From Pseudomonadota bacterium (GTDB lineage Bacteria; Pseudomonadota; Alphaproteobacteria; Micropepsales; Micropepsaceae): 64,000 bases of DNA. The notes below the pieces were generated by a model that saw only the letters and a program-made list of their open reading frames with translations, did no database searches and was not told where the DNA came from. Location: positions 22,260 through 86,259 of the forward strand of contig JACQDN010000036.1 in assembly GCA_016201105.1 (NCBI GenBank), read 5' to 3'. A program made the position numbers and the translations under genes. Each line of letters begins with the position of its first letter. Within the stretch, counting starts at the first letter, position 1. This document shows positions 16,567 through 27,809 of this stretch, piece after piece.

Positions 16567-19500
16567 CTACCCCGTGTATCCCTGCGCGGGGCCATGGCGG
16601 CGCGCACGCCGGTCGCGCAGGCGCTGGGCCATGCCGTCGAGATAGATATAAATCACCGGCGTGATGTAGAGCGTCAGAAGCTGCGACAGCAGCAGCCCGC
16701 CGACGACCGCCAATCCCAGGGGTCTGCGCGATTCCGAGCCGGAGCCGAAACCGATGGCGATCGGCAACGTGCCCATCACGGCGGCCATGGTGGTCATCAT
16801 GATGGGGCGGAAGCGAATGATCGCAGCTTCGTAGATCGCGACATCGGCGGGCACGTTTTCGCTGCGCTGCCGGCTCAGCGCAAAATCGATCATCATGATC
16901 GCGTTCTTCTTCACGATGCCGATCAACATGATCATGCCCACAAAAGCATAGAGGCTGAGCGGAATGCCGAACAGAAACAGAGTCAAAAGCGCGCCCACCG
17001 CAGCGGACGGCAGGCCCGAGAGGATCGTCAGCGGATGGATGAAGCTTTCGTAGAGGATGCCCAGAACGATGTAGACGACGAGAATCGCCGCCACGAGAAG
17101 AATGCCCATATTGCTCGTGGAGCTCTGGAAAGCTTGGGCTGTGCCCTGAAAGCTCTCCTGCACCGAGGCCGGCATGCCAACCTGCCGCTGCACGCGGTTG
17201 ATGGCCGAAACAGCGTCGCTCAAAGCGTAACCCTGCGCCAGGTCGAATGACAGCGTCACCGAAGGAAGCTGACACAGATGGTTGACGCTGAGCGGCATTG
17301 TGGAACGTTCGATCTTGGTGACCGCGGTGAGCGGCACCAAGGTGCCGTCGGCAGCCGTCACATAGAGATGCGAAAGCGCCGTCGCGTCGGTTTGATACTC
17401 GGGCAGCAGTTCGAGGATGACCTGGTAGGTATCGGACGGCGCGTAGATGCGCGAGATCTGTTGTCCGCCGAAAGCCGATCCCAGGGCGGTTTCAATCGCT
17501 GTCGGTGTCACGCCGAGCGAGGCGGCACGGTCGCGATCGATGGCGATATCGATGGCCGGGGTCGAGAGCTGAAGATCGGTCGCCACGTCCAAGAAACCCG
17601 GCGTGGTGCTCAGCGCATTCATCAAATTCGTCGACGCCGCCTGCAGCTCGGAGAGATTCAGATCCTGCAGGGTGTATTGATATTGCGACTTCGTCAGCAT
17701 GCCGCCGATGCGGATCGCGGGCGGGTTCTGCATGTGCACGACGATACCTGCGATCCCGGCGAGCTTCGGACGCAGTTCGCGAATGATTTCGTCCGACGAT
17801 TTGTTGCGCTGGGCAAACGGTTTGAGCGAGATGAACATGCGCCCGCTGTTGACGCCGCTGCTGGCGCCGCCGGAGCCAACGCTCGACATGAAACCGTGGA
17901 CATCGGGATCTTGTGCGACGATCGCGGCCGCTTGCTGTTGATAGCGCACCATCTGCTCGAAGGACGTGCCGTTGGCGGCTTCGGTCGGTGCGAAGATCTG
18001 GCCGGTATCCTCGCTGGGGAGAAAATCCTGCGGCATGAGCTCGATCAGCACGATCGTCGCGACAATGCTGCCGGCAAAGACGAAAACGATGATAGATCGA
18101 TTGGCCAGGCTCCAGCGTAGCGTGGAATCGTAAAAATCTTGCATCGTATGGAATGTCCGCTCGCTCCACTCGTAGAAACGGTTGTGACGAGCGCCGCTTT
18201 CCTTGCGCAGAATCCTGCTGCACAACATCGGCGTCAGCGTGACCGATACGATGCCGGAGAACACGATGGCCAGAACGATGGTGACGGCGAATTCATGCAG
18301 CAAGCGGCCCATGATGCCGCCCATGAAAATCAGCGGAATGAACACCGCCACCAACGAAGCGGTCATGGAAACAATCGTGAAACTGACTTCGCGCGCGCCC
18401 TTGAGCGATGCCTCGTAAGGCGCTTCACCGGCTTCGACGTGGCGCACGATGTTTTCGAGCATCACGATGGCGTCGTCCACCACGAAGCCGACGGAGAGCG
18501 TAAGCGCCATCAACGAGAGATTGTCGAGGCTGTAACCCAGATAGGCCATGCCGGCGAACGTGCCGATCACGGCAATGGGAAGGGCGATCGAAGGAATGAA
18601 GGTGGCGGACAGAGTTCGCAGAAATACGAAAATCACCGCGACGACGAGAAACGCAGCCAGCAGCAGCGTGATCTGAACATCGGCAACCGACGCGCGGATT
18701 GTTTGGCTGCGGTCGTAAAGGACGTTAAGCGTGACGGAGGCCGGCAGTTGGGCCATGAATCGCGGCAGCACGTTCTTGATCTCGTCCACCACTTCGATGG
18801 CGTTCGAGCCGGGCTGGCGCTGAATGGCGAGCACGATGGCGCGATGCCCGTTGTACCAGCTCGCGACGTACTTGTTTTCGACGCCGTCCTGCACGCGCGC
18901 GACGTCGCCGACGCGAACCGGCGCGCCGTTCTTGTAGGCGATCACTTGTTGCTGAAATTGCGCGGCATCGCTCAGTTGTCCGCTGCTGTGCAGGACAACG
19001 GCCTGTTTCGGCCCGTTCAGCACGCCGGTGGGAATGTTGGGATTGGCGGCGTTTGCCGCCGCGGCGATCTGATCGATGCCGATTCCGCGTGTAGCGAGTG
19101 CAGCAGGATCGGCTTGAATGCGCACCGCGAACTTCTGTGAGCCGTATACATTGACTAACGCCACGCCCTTTAGAGTGGAAAGCTGGCGTTCCAGAAGCGT
19201 TTCGGCATATTTGTCGACCTCTCGCAGCGGCAGCGACGTCGAACCCATCGCCAGATACATGATGGGCTGGTCCGACGGATTGACTTTGCGCATCGTGGGC
19301 GGCGTCGGCATCTGCGGCGGCAATTGCCGCGTGGCCGCCGAAATGGCCGACTGCACGTCCTGGGCCGCGCCGTCGAGATTGCGGTCGAGATCGAATTGAA
19401 TCGTGATTTGGGTAGAGCCCTGCGTGCTTGACGAACTCATCGAGCCGACACCGGCAATGGTGGAAAACTGGCTCTCGAGCGGTGTCGCCACCGCCGACGC

Positions 19501-19677
19501 CATGGTTTCCGGATCCGCGCCGGGCAGCGAGGCAGAGACGACGATGGTCGGAAAATCGACGTTGGGAAGTTCGCTGACGGGCAGTCCCGCATAGCCGAAC
19601 AGGCCGAAGATCACCAGCGCCGCCATGAGCAACGTCGTTGTCACCGGCCTGAGAATGAACAGTTGGGAAAAGTTCAT
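16567..19677 (-). CDS. RND efflux pump inner-membrane permease (HAE1 family)
   Basis: Proton-driven multidrug exporter subunit of AcrB/MdtB type, 1036 aa. It shows 12 membrane segments, the first in FILRPVTTTLLMAALVIFGLF, two large periplasmic loops, the proton-relay aspartates in LTLSVGFVVDDAIVMLENIV, and the duplicated half beginning IIVFVFAGSIVATIVLIELM. The sequence LYESFIHPLTILSGLPSAAV and IGIVKKNAIMMIDFAL are standard HAE1 marks. Its start overlaps the adaptor stop by four bases, so both are made from one message. No outer-membrane TolC-type gene accompanies them. Confidence 0.95.
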   Translation of the reverse strand: MNFSQLFILRPVTTTLLMAALVIFGLFGYAGLPVSELPNVDFPTIVVSASLPGADPETMASAVATPLESQFSTIAGVGSMSSSSTQGSTQITIQFDLDRNLDGAAQDVQSAISAATRQLPPQMPTPPTMRKVNPSDQPIMYLAMGSTSLPLREVDKYAETLLERQLSTLKGVALVNVYGSQKFAVRIQADPAALATRGIGIDQIAAAANAANPNIPTGVLNGPKQAVVLHSSGQLSDAAQFQQQVIAYKNGAPVRVGDVARVQDGVENKYVASWYNGHRAIVLAIQRQPGSNAIEVVDEIKNVLPRFMAQLPASVTLNVLYDRSQTIRASVADVQITLLLAAFLVVAVIFVFLRTLSATFIPSIALPIAVIGTFAGMAYLGYSLDNLSLMALTLSVGFVVDDAIVMLENIVRHVEAGEAPYEASLKGAREVSFTIVSMTASLVAVFIPLIFMGGIMGRLLHEFAVTIVLAIVFSGIVSVTLTPMLCSRILRKESGARHNRFYEWSERTFHTMQDFYDSTLRWSLANRSIIVFVFAGSIVATIVLIELMPQDFLPSEDTGQIFAPTEAANGTSFEQMVRYQQQAAAIVAQDPDVHGFMSSVGSGGASSGVNSGRMFISLKPFAQRNKSSDEIIRELRPKLAGIAGIVVHMQNPPAIRIGGMLTKSQYQYTLQDLNLSELQAASTNLMNALSTTPGFLDVATDLQLSTPAIDIAIDRDRAASLGVTPTAIETALGSAFGGQQISRIYAPSDTYQVILELLPEYQTDATALSHLYVTAADGTLVPLTAVTKIERSTMPLSVNHLCQLPSVTLSFDLAQGYALSDAVSAINRVQRQVGMPASVQESFQGTAQAFQSSTSNMGILLVAAILVVYIVLGILYESFIHPLTILSGLPSAAVGALLTLFLFGIPLSLYAFVGMIMLIGIVKKNAIMMIDFALSRQRSENVPADVAIYEAAIIRFRPIMMTTMAAVMGTLPIAIGFGSGSESRRPLGLAVVGGLLLSQLLTLYITPVIYIYLDGMAQRLRDRRARRHGPAQGYTG

Positions 19678-20894
19678 TGTTGCGCTGGGCGGTTGTTCCG
19701 GACGCGCGAGCCTTCGATGGCGACGGGCTTTCCGGGTTTCACCAGAAGCTGGCCGTCGGTGATCACTTTGTCGTTGGGCCTCACTTCGCCTTCGATGGCT
19801 GTCGTCGCGCCGCTGTCGTAGAGAACGCTGACTGTCACCATTTTCGCCGTGCCGTCGCGTGTGACGACATAGACGTAATTGCCGTTCGGTCCGACGTTGA
19901 CGGCTTCGTGCGGCACGACGATGGCGTCGGCGATGCGTTCGAGTCCGACGGAAACGTCCAGCAGCTGACCGGGCACGAAGCGATTGTCGGCGTTGTCGAA
20001 CGTCGCGCGCAATTCGATGGTGCCGGTCTTGGCGTCCACTGCGTTGCTGACGAAATCCACGGGCGTAAGCACGCGCGTCTGCGGCGCGCCGTGCGCTTCG
20101 ATCGCTGCCTTGAGTTCGCCTGAGCGCTGCTGGTTTTGGATGCGCGGCAGATCGGCTTGGGGCAGAAAGAACGAGACTTTGACGGGTTGTATCTGGGTGA
20201 TGACGACGAGTGGATTGACGTCGTTCGCCTTCACCAGATTGCCCGGTTGAAGCAAGATCGGTCCGGTCTTGCCGTCGATCGGCGAACGGATTGTGGCGTA
20301 TTGCAGATTGAGCTTCGCCAGATCGACGGCACCCTTGTCCGCGACAACCGCCGCTGCCAGGGCCTGAGCGTTGGCCTTGGTCTGATCTCGCTGGGAAGCC
20401 GACACCGCGCCCTGCTTGGCCAGCTGCGCATAGCGCACGGCATCGCGCTGGGCGCTGACCAACAGCGCGCGGTCGCGCGCCAGCTGGCCTTGCGTTTGAT
20501 CGAGCGCCGCCACGAAGGGCTTGGGATCTAGGACAAAGAGCACATCGTCCTTGTGAACGACCTGGCCTTCCTGGAAGGCGGCTGAGAGGATCTGGCCTTC
20601 GACGCGCGCGGTGACCTGGACTGTCGCGTTGGCGAGGACAGTGCCAATGGTGTGCTCGAGGACTTCCACGCTCTTGGTCTGTGCCAGCGCGATTCTCACT
20701 GGCGCTGGCGGCGATTCGGGCTTACCGGAGCCGAAGAAAAGGACAGTGAAGCGCCAGCCAAGCAGCAGGGCCAGGACAATGCCCGCAATCGCCAGGCCCA
20801 GGCGCCAGGTAGGTTTTATTTCCCATACGGAGAACGAGGGCCGTTCGTCCAGCGCGATCCGTTCCTTGAAGGCTTGAGGGAGCCAATTCTGCAT
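19674..20894 (-). CDS. RND efflux periplasmic adaptor (membrane fusion protein)
   Basis: Adaptor linking the permease to an outer-membrane channel, about 406 aa. An N-terminal anchor near residues 30-50 (LGLAIAGIVLALLLGW) is followed by the barrel-sandwich start TIGTVLANATVQVTARVEGQ, an alpha-hairpin with QGQLARDRALLVSAQRDAVR, and the lipoyl half ATIRSPIDGKTGPILLQPGN. The first ATG is at 20894; a TTG at 20900 is also possible. It lacks a lipobox, so it is anchored by the membrane helix. First gene of the two-gene efflux operon. Confidence 0.93.
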   Translation of the reverse strand: MQNWLPQAFKERIALDERPSFSVWEIKPTWRLGLAIAGIVLALLLGWRFTVLFFGSGKPESPPAPVRIALAQTKSVEVLEHTIGTVLANATVQVTARVEGQILSAAFQEGQVVHKDDVLFVLDPKPFVAALDQTQGQLARDRALLVSAQRDAVRYAQLAKQGAVSASQRDQTKANAQALAAAVVADKGAVDLAKLNLQYATIRSPIDGKTGPILLQPGNLVKANDVNPLVVITQIQPVKVSFFLPQADLPRIQNQQRSGELKAAIEAHGAPQTRVLTPVDFVSNAVDAKTGTIELRATFDNADNRFVPGQLLDVSVGLERIADAIVVPHEAVNVGPNGNYVYVVTRDGTAKMVTVSVLYDSGATTAIEGEVRPNDKVITDGQLLVKPGKPVAIEGSRVRNNRPAQQ

Positions 20895-21283
20895 CGTCAA
20901 CCTGGACGGTCCTTAAGTACCGCCACAGCCCAATCCGGTTGGCCGTGAACGTTTGAGCGGCGGGCCGGCGGATCCCCGCCTACGCCTGCCGATCTGGATG
21001 CTCCCGGCGGTTTTCCTAGCATGGTCATGGGAAAATGCGAGCCTCGGACGGACGACTGCGGCACCGCGTCTGTCACATAGAGCGCGATCCGGCGAAGTGG
21101 GGTCCGTAGCGACAGCGTGCGGACGTTCGCCCCAAGATCGCGCGCAATTCAAGGATCTCCGATGTTGCAACAAGGTTAATTAAGATCGTCCCACGCGGGT
21201 CTCTGTGGCCCTCCCGGGCAGTTTGCCGCCGTACCCTCGCCCGTCTATAAGCCCGCCTCCTCAAGCCCCCCGCGGACACAAGT
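20895..21283. other. Gap between divergent efflux and typA genes
   Basis: About 390 bases that must hold both promoters. I see a GC-rich stretch with GGCGGATCCCCGCC near 20968 and an AT-rich patch around 21165-21185 (AAGGTTAATTAAG) but no convincing promoter, operator or gene. Confidence 0.4.
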
Positions 21284-23110
<1,827 letters not shown>

Positions 23111-23138
23111 GGAATTCGAACTGGACTTATCCGCTTTA

Positions 23139-23214
23139 CGTCATGGCCGCCCTTGTGGCGGCCACCCATGATCTCGATGTACACGGGTGTTCATGGGTGA
23201 CCGGGACCATGACG
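23139..23214. repeat. Cruciform-like intergenic repeat
   Basis: Outer arms CGTCATGG (23139) and CCATGACG (23207) enclose two hairpins, GGCCGCC/GGCGGCC around 23145-23163 and CACCCATGA/TCATGGGTG at 23163-23199, giving a three-way junction. Lies between the convergent typA and SDR genes. A repeat type of this style is familiar from alphaproteobacteria. Confidence 0.75.
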
Positions 23215-23245
23215 ATTGGATGCGGGTGACTCAATAAGATTCACT

Positions 23246-24094
23246 CTACGGTTTCCGCAACCCCAATCGCCCGGCTACGATGTTGTCGACCATGCGCTTG
23301 GGCAGGGTGTTGACCATCCAGTTTTGAAACGGGTCCGGCGTCACGGTGTAACGCGTCTTCGGCTTGGCGATTGTGAGCGCCTTGTGCACGGCTTCGCCCA
23401 ATTTTTCCGGCGCAAATCCTTTGCGGCCGTTCGAGATCATGAACTCCTTCACCTTGTCGAGCGCGCCGGCATAGACGGTGTTGGCGTAGCGCGACACGTC
23501 CATCGAATCCGCCTTGTCCCAGATTGGCGTCGCTACCGCGCCCGGGGCCACGACGATCACATCGATCCCGAACACCATCAGTTCGCGCCGCAGGCTTTCG
23601 GAGAACCCTTCCAGTCCGAATTTCGATGTGTTGTAAGGTCCGACAAAGGGTGACGCATTCTTTCCGCCTACCGAAGAAATCATCACGATTCGCCCCGGCG
23701 CACCTTTGCGCGTGGTGTCCGAGCCAAGCAGCGGCGCGAAGGCTTGCGTGACGATGAGCTGGCCCGTGAGATTGACCTCGAGCTGATTCTTGAATTCGTC
23801 GACGTCGAGATAGAGCAGCGGACCGGGCACGGCGATGCCGGCGTTGTTGACGAGGCCCGCCAGCGTTTCGCTGCCGAGGGCCGCCGCCACCTGGCGGGCG
23901 CCCGCACCGACCGCCGCGGCATCGGTTACGTCGAACAGAAGCGGGACGAAATTCGCGCCGAATTCCTTGGAGAGCCGCTCGGCGTCCTGTTGCTTGCGGA
24001 CGCTGCCGAACACGCGGAAACCTTTGGCGATCAAAACCTTCGCGCAGCCCCAGCCGATGCCGGAGGACGCTCCTGTCACGACGACGCTTTTCAT
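23246..24094 (-). CDS. Short-chain dehydrogenase/reductase
   Basis: NAD(P)-dependent oxidoreductase of the classical SDR type, 282 aa. Cofactor site VVTGASSGIGWGCA at the N-terminus, LVNNAGIAVPGPLL in the middle, catalytic Ser in MISSVGG and the Tyr-x-x-x-Lys in GPYNTSKFGLEGFSESLRRE. It resembles the 17-beta-HSD/retinol-DH-like group and has an extended C-terminal tail. The gene is divergent from, and about 50 bases away from, the HisN-like phosphatase gene. Substrate unknown. Confidence 0.93.
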   Translation of the reverse strand: MKSVVVTGASSGIGWGCAKVLIAKGFRVFGSVRKQQDAERLSKEFGANFVPLLFDVTDAAAVGAGARQVAAALGSETLAGLVNNAGIAVPGPLLYLDVDEFKNQLEVNLTGQLIVTQAFAPLLGSDTTRKGAPGRIVMISSVGGKNASPFVGPYNTSKFGLEGFSESLRRELMVFGIDVIVVAPGAVATPIWDKADSMDVSRYANTVYAGALDKVKEFMISNGRKGFAPEKLGEAVHKALTIAKPKTRYTVTPDPFQNWMVNTLPKRMVDNIVAGRLGLRKP

Positions 24095-24144
24095 TCTTCA
24101 TCCCTTCGCGTATTCCGTTTGACGATACCGGGGATGAGACCTGC

Positions 24145-24957
24145 GTGACCAGCCGCGAGATCGACGCCGCCACCATCGCCTTCGCGCATAGGCTTGCTGA
24201 CACGGCGGGCGCCGTGATCCGCCCGTATTTCCGCCAGCGCATCGATGTGGCCGACAAAAAGCCCGTCGTGGCAGGCAAGACGGTGTTTGACCCCGTGACC
24301 GCCGCCGACAGGGACGCAGAAGAAGCCATCCGCGCTCTCATAGAGCGTGAGCGGCCCAACGACGGAATCCTGGGCGAGGAGTTCGGCGAGAAGAAAAGTG
24401 CGAGCGGCCGGCGCTGGGTGCTCGATCCGGTGGACGGCACGCGCAGCTTCATCGCTGGCCGTCACGAATGGGGCTCATTGATCGCCCTCGAAGAGGATGG
24501 ACGCGCCGTTCTCGGGATCATCGATCAGCCCGTTCTGGGCGAGCGTTTCCTGGGTGTGAATGGCGAGTGCCGGTTTCGCGCGCGCGAGCGAGACGAGCTT
24601 GCCGTTCGTGTGCGCGAATGCTCGCGCCTTGAGGACGCGATTCTTTGCGCCACGCATCCCGACGCGTTCTATGGCCCGGGCGAACGCGATGCCTTCCGCC
24701 GCGTGCAGAAGTGCGTGCGCATGACGCGCTGGGGTGGCGATTGCTACATCTTCGGAGCCATGGCACTGGGCTTCGTCGATCTCATCGTGGAAACCGCGTT
24801 TCATCGTTGGGACGTCGCGGCCCTCATCCCCGTAATCGAAGGTGCCGGCGGTATCATCACCAATTGGCAGGGCGGCGATTGCAGCGAAGGCGGGCAGACG
24901 CTGGCTGCCGGAGATCGCAGGATCCATGCAGCGGCGCTGAAGGCTCTCGCAGGTTAG
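24145..24957 (+). CDS. hisN: Histidinol-phosphatase, inositol-monophosphatase fold
   Basis: Magnesium-dependent phosphatase, 270 aa. Metal ligands are visible in ILGEEFGEK (Glu) and VLDPVDGTRSFIAGRHEWGS (Asp-x-x-Asp-Gly-Thr), and the second signature WDVAALIPVIEGAGGIITNWQG is near the C-terminus. The pattern D-G-T-R-S-F-I-x-G separates the HisN histidinol-phosphatase group from true inositol phosphatases, where N replaces R. It starts with GTG. No other his gene is nearby, which is common for this class. Function is inferred from the motif; a CysQ or SuhB-like role is less likely. Confidence 0.84.
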   Translation: MTSREIDAATIAFAHRLADTAGAVIRPYFRQRIDVADKKPVVAGKTVFDPVTAADRDAEEAIRALIERERPNDGILGEEFGEKKSASGRRWVLDPVDGTRSFIAGRHEWGSLIALEEDGRAVLGIIDQPVLGERFLGVNGECRFRARERDELAVRVRECSRLEDAILCATHPDAFYGPGERDAFRRVQKCVRMTRWGGDCYIFGAMALGFVDLIVETAFHRWDVAALIPVIEGAGGIITNWQGGDCSEGGQTLAAGDRRIHAAALKALAG

Positions 24958-25103
24958 CGCAGGTGTTTTACTTCTCCCTCGTGGAGAGGTGATTTCTCTA
25001 TCTTTGGTCCCTTTGGCCACTCCTTCGTGACACACGCGAGTGTGTATTGGTGCATCGCATTGTCCTGCCATCATCGTGCCTGCACATCACCTTGGGGGAC
25101 GCG

Positions 25104-25553
25104 ATGGGTTGGGCAGGGAAGGCAATTCTGATCGGTGGCTTGGTGGCGGGCACGCTCGATGTGGGCGCGGCATGCCTCATCACCGGACGCGATCCGATCT
25201 TCATTCTGCAGGTGATTGCGAGCGGTCTGCTCGGGCACAATTCCTATGATGGCGGGCTGCAGTCGGCTGGGGTCGGCTTGCTGGCGCAATGGTTCATCTC
25301 GTTCGGCGCCGCGGCCGTCTATGTACTGGCGGGAATGGTGCTCCCGATCCTTCTCCGTATGCCGCTGCCCAGCGGCTTGGTGTTCGGTGCGGGAACCTAT
25401 TTCGTCATGAACGCAATCGTCGTGCCGCTCTCCGCGGCTGGTCGCGGGCCCTGGCATTTCGCGCTGAAGAGCTTCGTTCCGAACATGATCGCGATGCTGG
25501 TCTATGGCGTGATCATTTCCTACATCGCGGCCTACTACGCGAAGCGGCGATAA
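25104..25553 (+). CDS. Four-helix membrane protein of unknown function
   Basis: 149-aa protein with four hydrophobic helices (AILIGGLVAGTLDVGAACLI; LLAQWFISFGAAAVYVLAG; SGLVFGAGTYFVMNAIVVPL; NMIAMLVYGVIISYIAAYYA). GGGGGAC directly upstream fixes the ATG at 25104 rather than the GTG at 25047. It resembles the YagU/DUF1440-like and similar small integral membrane families that have no assigned role. A truncated intergenic repeat (CTCCCTCGTGGAGAGGTGA at about 24976) precedes it and a full one follows the stop codon. Confidence 0.8.
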   Translation: MGWAGKAILIGGLVAGTLDVGAACLITGRDPIFILQVIASGLLGHNSYDGGLQSAGVGLLAQWFISFGAAAVYVLAGMVLPILLRMPLPSGLVFGAGTYFVMNAIVVPLSAAGRGPWHFALKSFVPNMIAMLVYGVIISYIAAYYAKRR

Positions 25554-25555
25554 CT

Positions 25556-25692
25556 CACCCTCCCTTGGGAAGGTCGGAATTCGCGAAGCGAATTTCGGGG
25601 AGGATGTGGAAATAGATTCTCTTTCCTGATCCTCCCCGAAAAATTCACTCGCTCCGCTCCTGAATTTTTCGACCCTCCCAGGGGAGGGTCGA
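25556..25692. repeat. Palindromic intergenic repeat with two opposed halves
   Basis: Left half CCTCCCTTGGGAAGGTCGGA plus the palindrome AATTCGC/GCGAATT, right half ATTTTTCGACCCTCCCAGGG. Reads as a long imperfect inverted repeat of the same family as 15141. Its right half supplies the last 14 or so codons of the convergent hydrolase gene. Confidence 0.78.
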
Positions 25693-26589
25693 TGCGACGA
25701 ATTCGTCAAACGCCTTCCAAAACTGCTGGCGGATGGCATCCGCTTCCATCAGGATTTCGTGTTCGCTTTCGCGCAATTCGAGATAGGTGCCATGCGGCAG
25801 GCGCTTGACGAATTCACGCTCGGCCTGCGTATCCACGATGCGGTCCTGGCCGGCGCCGCAGATGAGGACCGGCGTGGGGATCGCTTCGGCGTAGCCCGGG
25901 GCCATCACGCGGTTCATGGAGGAGTACCCGGCCTCCAACCAGCCCCAGGTGGGACCGGCCAGGCGCAATTCCGGATGGCCGGTCACGAGCGCTTTGGCTC
26001 GCGCATAGCGCGCGCGGTCCGACGTGACGAGTTGATCGGAGAATTCCATTGTCAGCGGATCGCGTTTATCCATGCCGAGCACCCAGGCCGACTTTCGTCC
26101 CGTGCGTGCTTGCACAAAAGTCAGCGCTCGCGCGAACCAGGCAGGATAGCCGCGCGTTTGCGCGCGCAGCATCGGCGCGCTCAAGACCGCGGCTGCGAAT
26201 TGCATGGGGCGATCATGCAGCGCGCGCAGCAGAATGTGTGCGCCCATGGAATGGGCAAGGGCCAGTGGCGGTTTCGCGCTCAACGGTTGGACGATCTGTT
26301 GCATGAAGGAGGTGAGATCGTCGTCATACTGCGCGAAATCGTCGATATGGGCTTTGAGCGGATTGGGAAGCAGTCGCGCCGATCCCCCCTGTCCGCGCCA
26401 GTCAAGCGCCGCCACGCTAAAGCCGCGGGCGCAGAGCTCGCCGATGACTTCCTCATATTTTTCGATGAACTCGGTCTGCCCGGTCAGCAAAACGCAAACG
26501 CCGCGCCCCTGACCGCGAGAGCCATGCGTGAACACGGCTGTGCGCAGCCGAACTCCATCGGAAGCAATGATGTACCGCGACTCTTTCAT
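25645..26589 (-). CDS. Alpha/beta hydrolase (monoacylglycerol lipase / lysophospholipase-like)
   Basis: Serine hydrolase of 314 aa. Landmarks: LLTGQTEFIEKYEEVIGELC near residue 45, DWRGQGGSAR, the nucleophile elbow ALAHSMGAHILLRAL (G-x-S-x-G variant H-S-M-G), Asp in LICGAGQDRIVD and the His in LRESEHEILME. This is the lysophospholipase L2/MGL pattern. The longer open frame has no homology, so the ATG at 26589, which overlaps the MFS stop by four bases, is the start. The C-terminal tail TLPWEGRKIQERSE is encoded by the intergenic repeat and is probably not functional. Likely cotranscribed with the MFS gene. Confidence 0.9.
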   Translation of the reverse strand: MKESRYIIASDGVRLRTAVFTHGSRGQGRGVCVLLTGQTEFIEKYEEVIGELCARGFSVAALDWRGQGGSARLLPNPLKAHIDDFAQYDDDLTSFMQQIVQPLSAKPPLALAHSMGAHILLRALHDRPMQFAAAVLSAPMLRAQTRGYPAWFARALTFVQARTGRKSAWVLGMDKRDPLTMEFSDQLVTSDRARYARAKALVTGHPELRLAGPTWGWLEAGYSSMNRVMAPGYAEAIPTPVLICGAGQDRIVDTQAEREFVKRLPHGTYLELRESEHEILMEADAIRQQFWKAFDEFVASTLPWEGRKIQERSE

Positions 26590-27809
26590 TGCTGGCTGCC
26601 TTTTAATTTTCCCGGCGCGGTTTCCGGAAACCAGAACATAGCTACGATGCCCACCACGCAGAAAAACCCCAGATCGACGACATCGCCGTTGGTCATCGAA
26701 TGCCCGCCTCGCCCGATCAACAGCATGCCCGTCAGAATGGCAACCGTCTGCACTATTCCCATTCCGCGAGCGCGCCACGGCGTTGGAAAAACTTCAGTGA
26801 GCGCAACGAGAGTTGCCATGCCATATAGCGTACGCAGGATAACCAGCACGAGCATTGCGATAAGATAGAGTTGAACGAATTTTGTCGTTACAACAAATAG
26901 AAAAATCGGAATAAAGAGAACGAGCAGCAATATGCCTGGAACCAGAACCAAAGGTCTGCGGCCGAATATGTCGGAAAGCCAACCACCGACAGGTGCGAAC
27001 AGGGCAGCGACAGTACTGCTAGCCAGGGCAATCTGCACAAATGTGTTGGCTGTCCTGAATTCTGGTTTGACGTTTGTTTGTGCGATGAGTTGGGCGGAGC
27101 TAAGCACAGTTAGAGACATTACGGCCAAGAAGCTGGCGACTACAGCACCCCATCGCAATCGATCGGGGCGTATCGGTGGATCAGATGCGCTTTCGCGCTC
27201 TCGCACATCTTCTAGATGCTTCCAAGTTATCAATGCCCATGGAACCAGCAGAGCGCTGAAAAGGAAGGATATTCGCAATATCGATTCACGTGGGTCGTTC
27301 GGATTTGACCATCTGGCGACAGCTACCAATCCAGCTAGGACTGATCCCAAGCCTGCGGAAAATGCCTGAACAGATACATACAAACCCCGTCTGTCAGGCG
27401 GCGCAGCTTCCAACAATAAGACCGTAACGGAAACGATGCAGCCGCCGAAAGAAAAGCCCTGCAACAGGTGAAACAGAACAACCAGGATCGACGCTGTTGT
27501 GTGCAGGGTGTCATAGGGCGGCACGAGAGCCAAGGCGAGGGTGCTGAGACCGAATAGCAGAAAAGAAAATACGATCGCGAGCTTGCGACTTCGCCAATCC
27601 GAAACGGTGCCAAGGGCAGCGGCTCCGATCACTGGCGTGAGACCCGATGAATAGAAACTGATCGTCAAGAGCAACTCGCTGGACGGATCGCTTGAAGGAA
27701 AATATCTGCCAACGCCTAGCGTAACGAGATTGGTATATGCTTCAGCCCCAAAGCTGACGAGCATCGTACCCACGGCAACGAGTGCAACACCGCGTGGACC
27801 ACTATTCAT
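26586..27809 (-). CDS. MFS transporter, metabolite:H+ symporter-like
   Basis: Twelve-helix carrier of 407 aa. MFS marks include DWRSRKLAIVFSFLLFGLST after helix 2, HLLQGFSFGGCIVSVTVLLL in helix 4 and GGWLSDIFGRRPLVLVPGIL in the second half (G-x-L-S-D-x-x-G-R-R). The pattern resembles the MHS (ProP/ShiA/KgtP) subfamily, so the substrate may be an organic acid or osmolyte. The gene is less GC-rich than its surroundings. It is followed with four-base overlap by a hydrolase gene. Confidence 0.88.
   Translation of the reverse strand: MNSGPRGVALVAVGTMLVSFGAEAYTNLVTLGVGRYFPSSDPSSELLLTISFYSSGLTPVIGAAALGTVSDWRSRKLAIVFSFLLFGLSTLALALVPPYDTLHTTASILVVLFHLLQGFSFGGCIVSVTVLLLEAAPPDRRGLYVSVQAFSAGLGSVLAGLVAVARWSNPNDPRESILRISFLFSALLVPWALITWKHLEDVRERESASDPPIRPDRLRWGAVVASFLAVMSLTVLSSAQLIAQTNVKPEFRTANTFVQIALASSTVAALFAPVGGWLSDIFGRRPLVLVPGILLLVLFIPIFLFVVTTKFVQLYLIAMLVLVILRTLYGMATLVALTEVFPTPWRARGMGIVQTVAILTGMLLIGRGGHSMTNGDVVDLGFFCVVGIVAMFWFPETAPGKLKGSQQ

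Noticed and set aside
18139..19140. Long open frame opposite the RND permease
   Set aside because: Arg/His/Asp-rich antisense shadow of a well-supported gene; no domain pattern.
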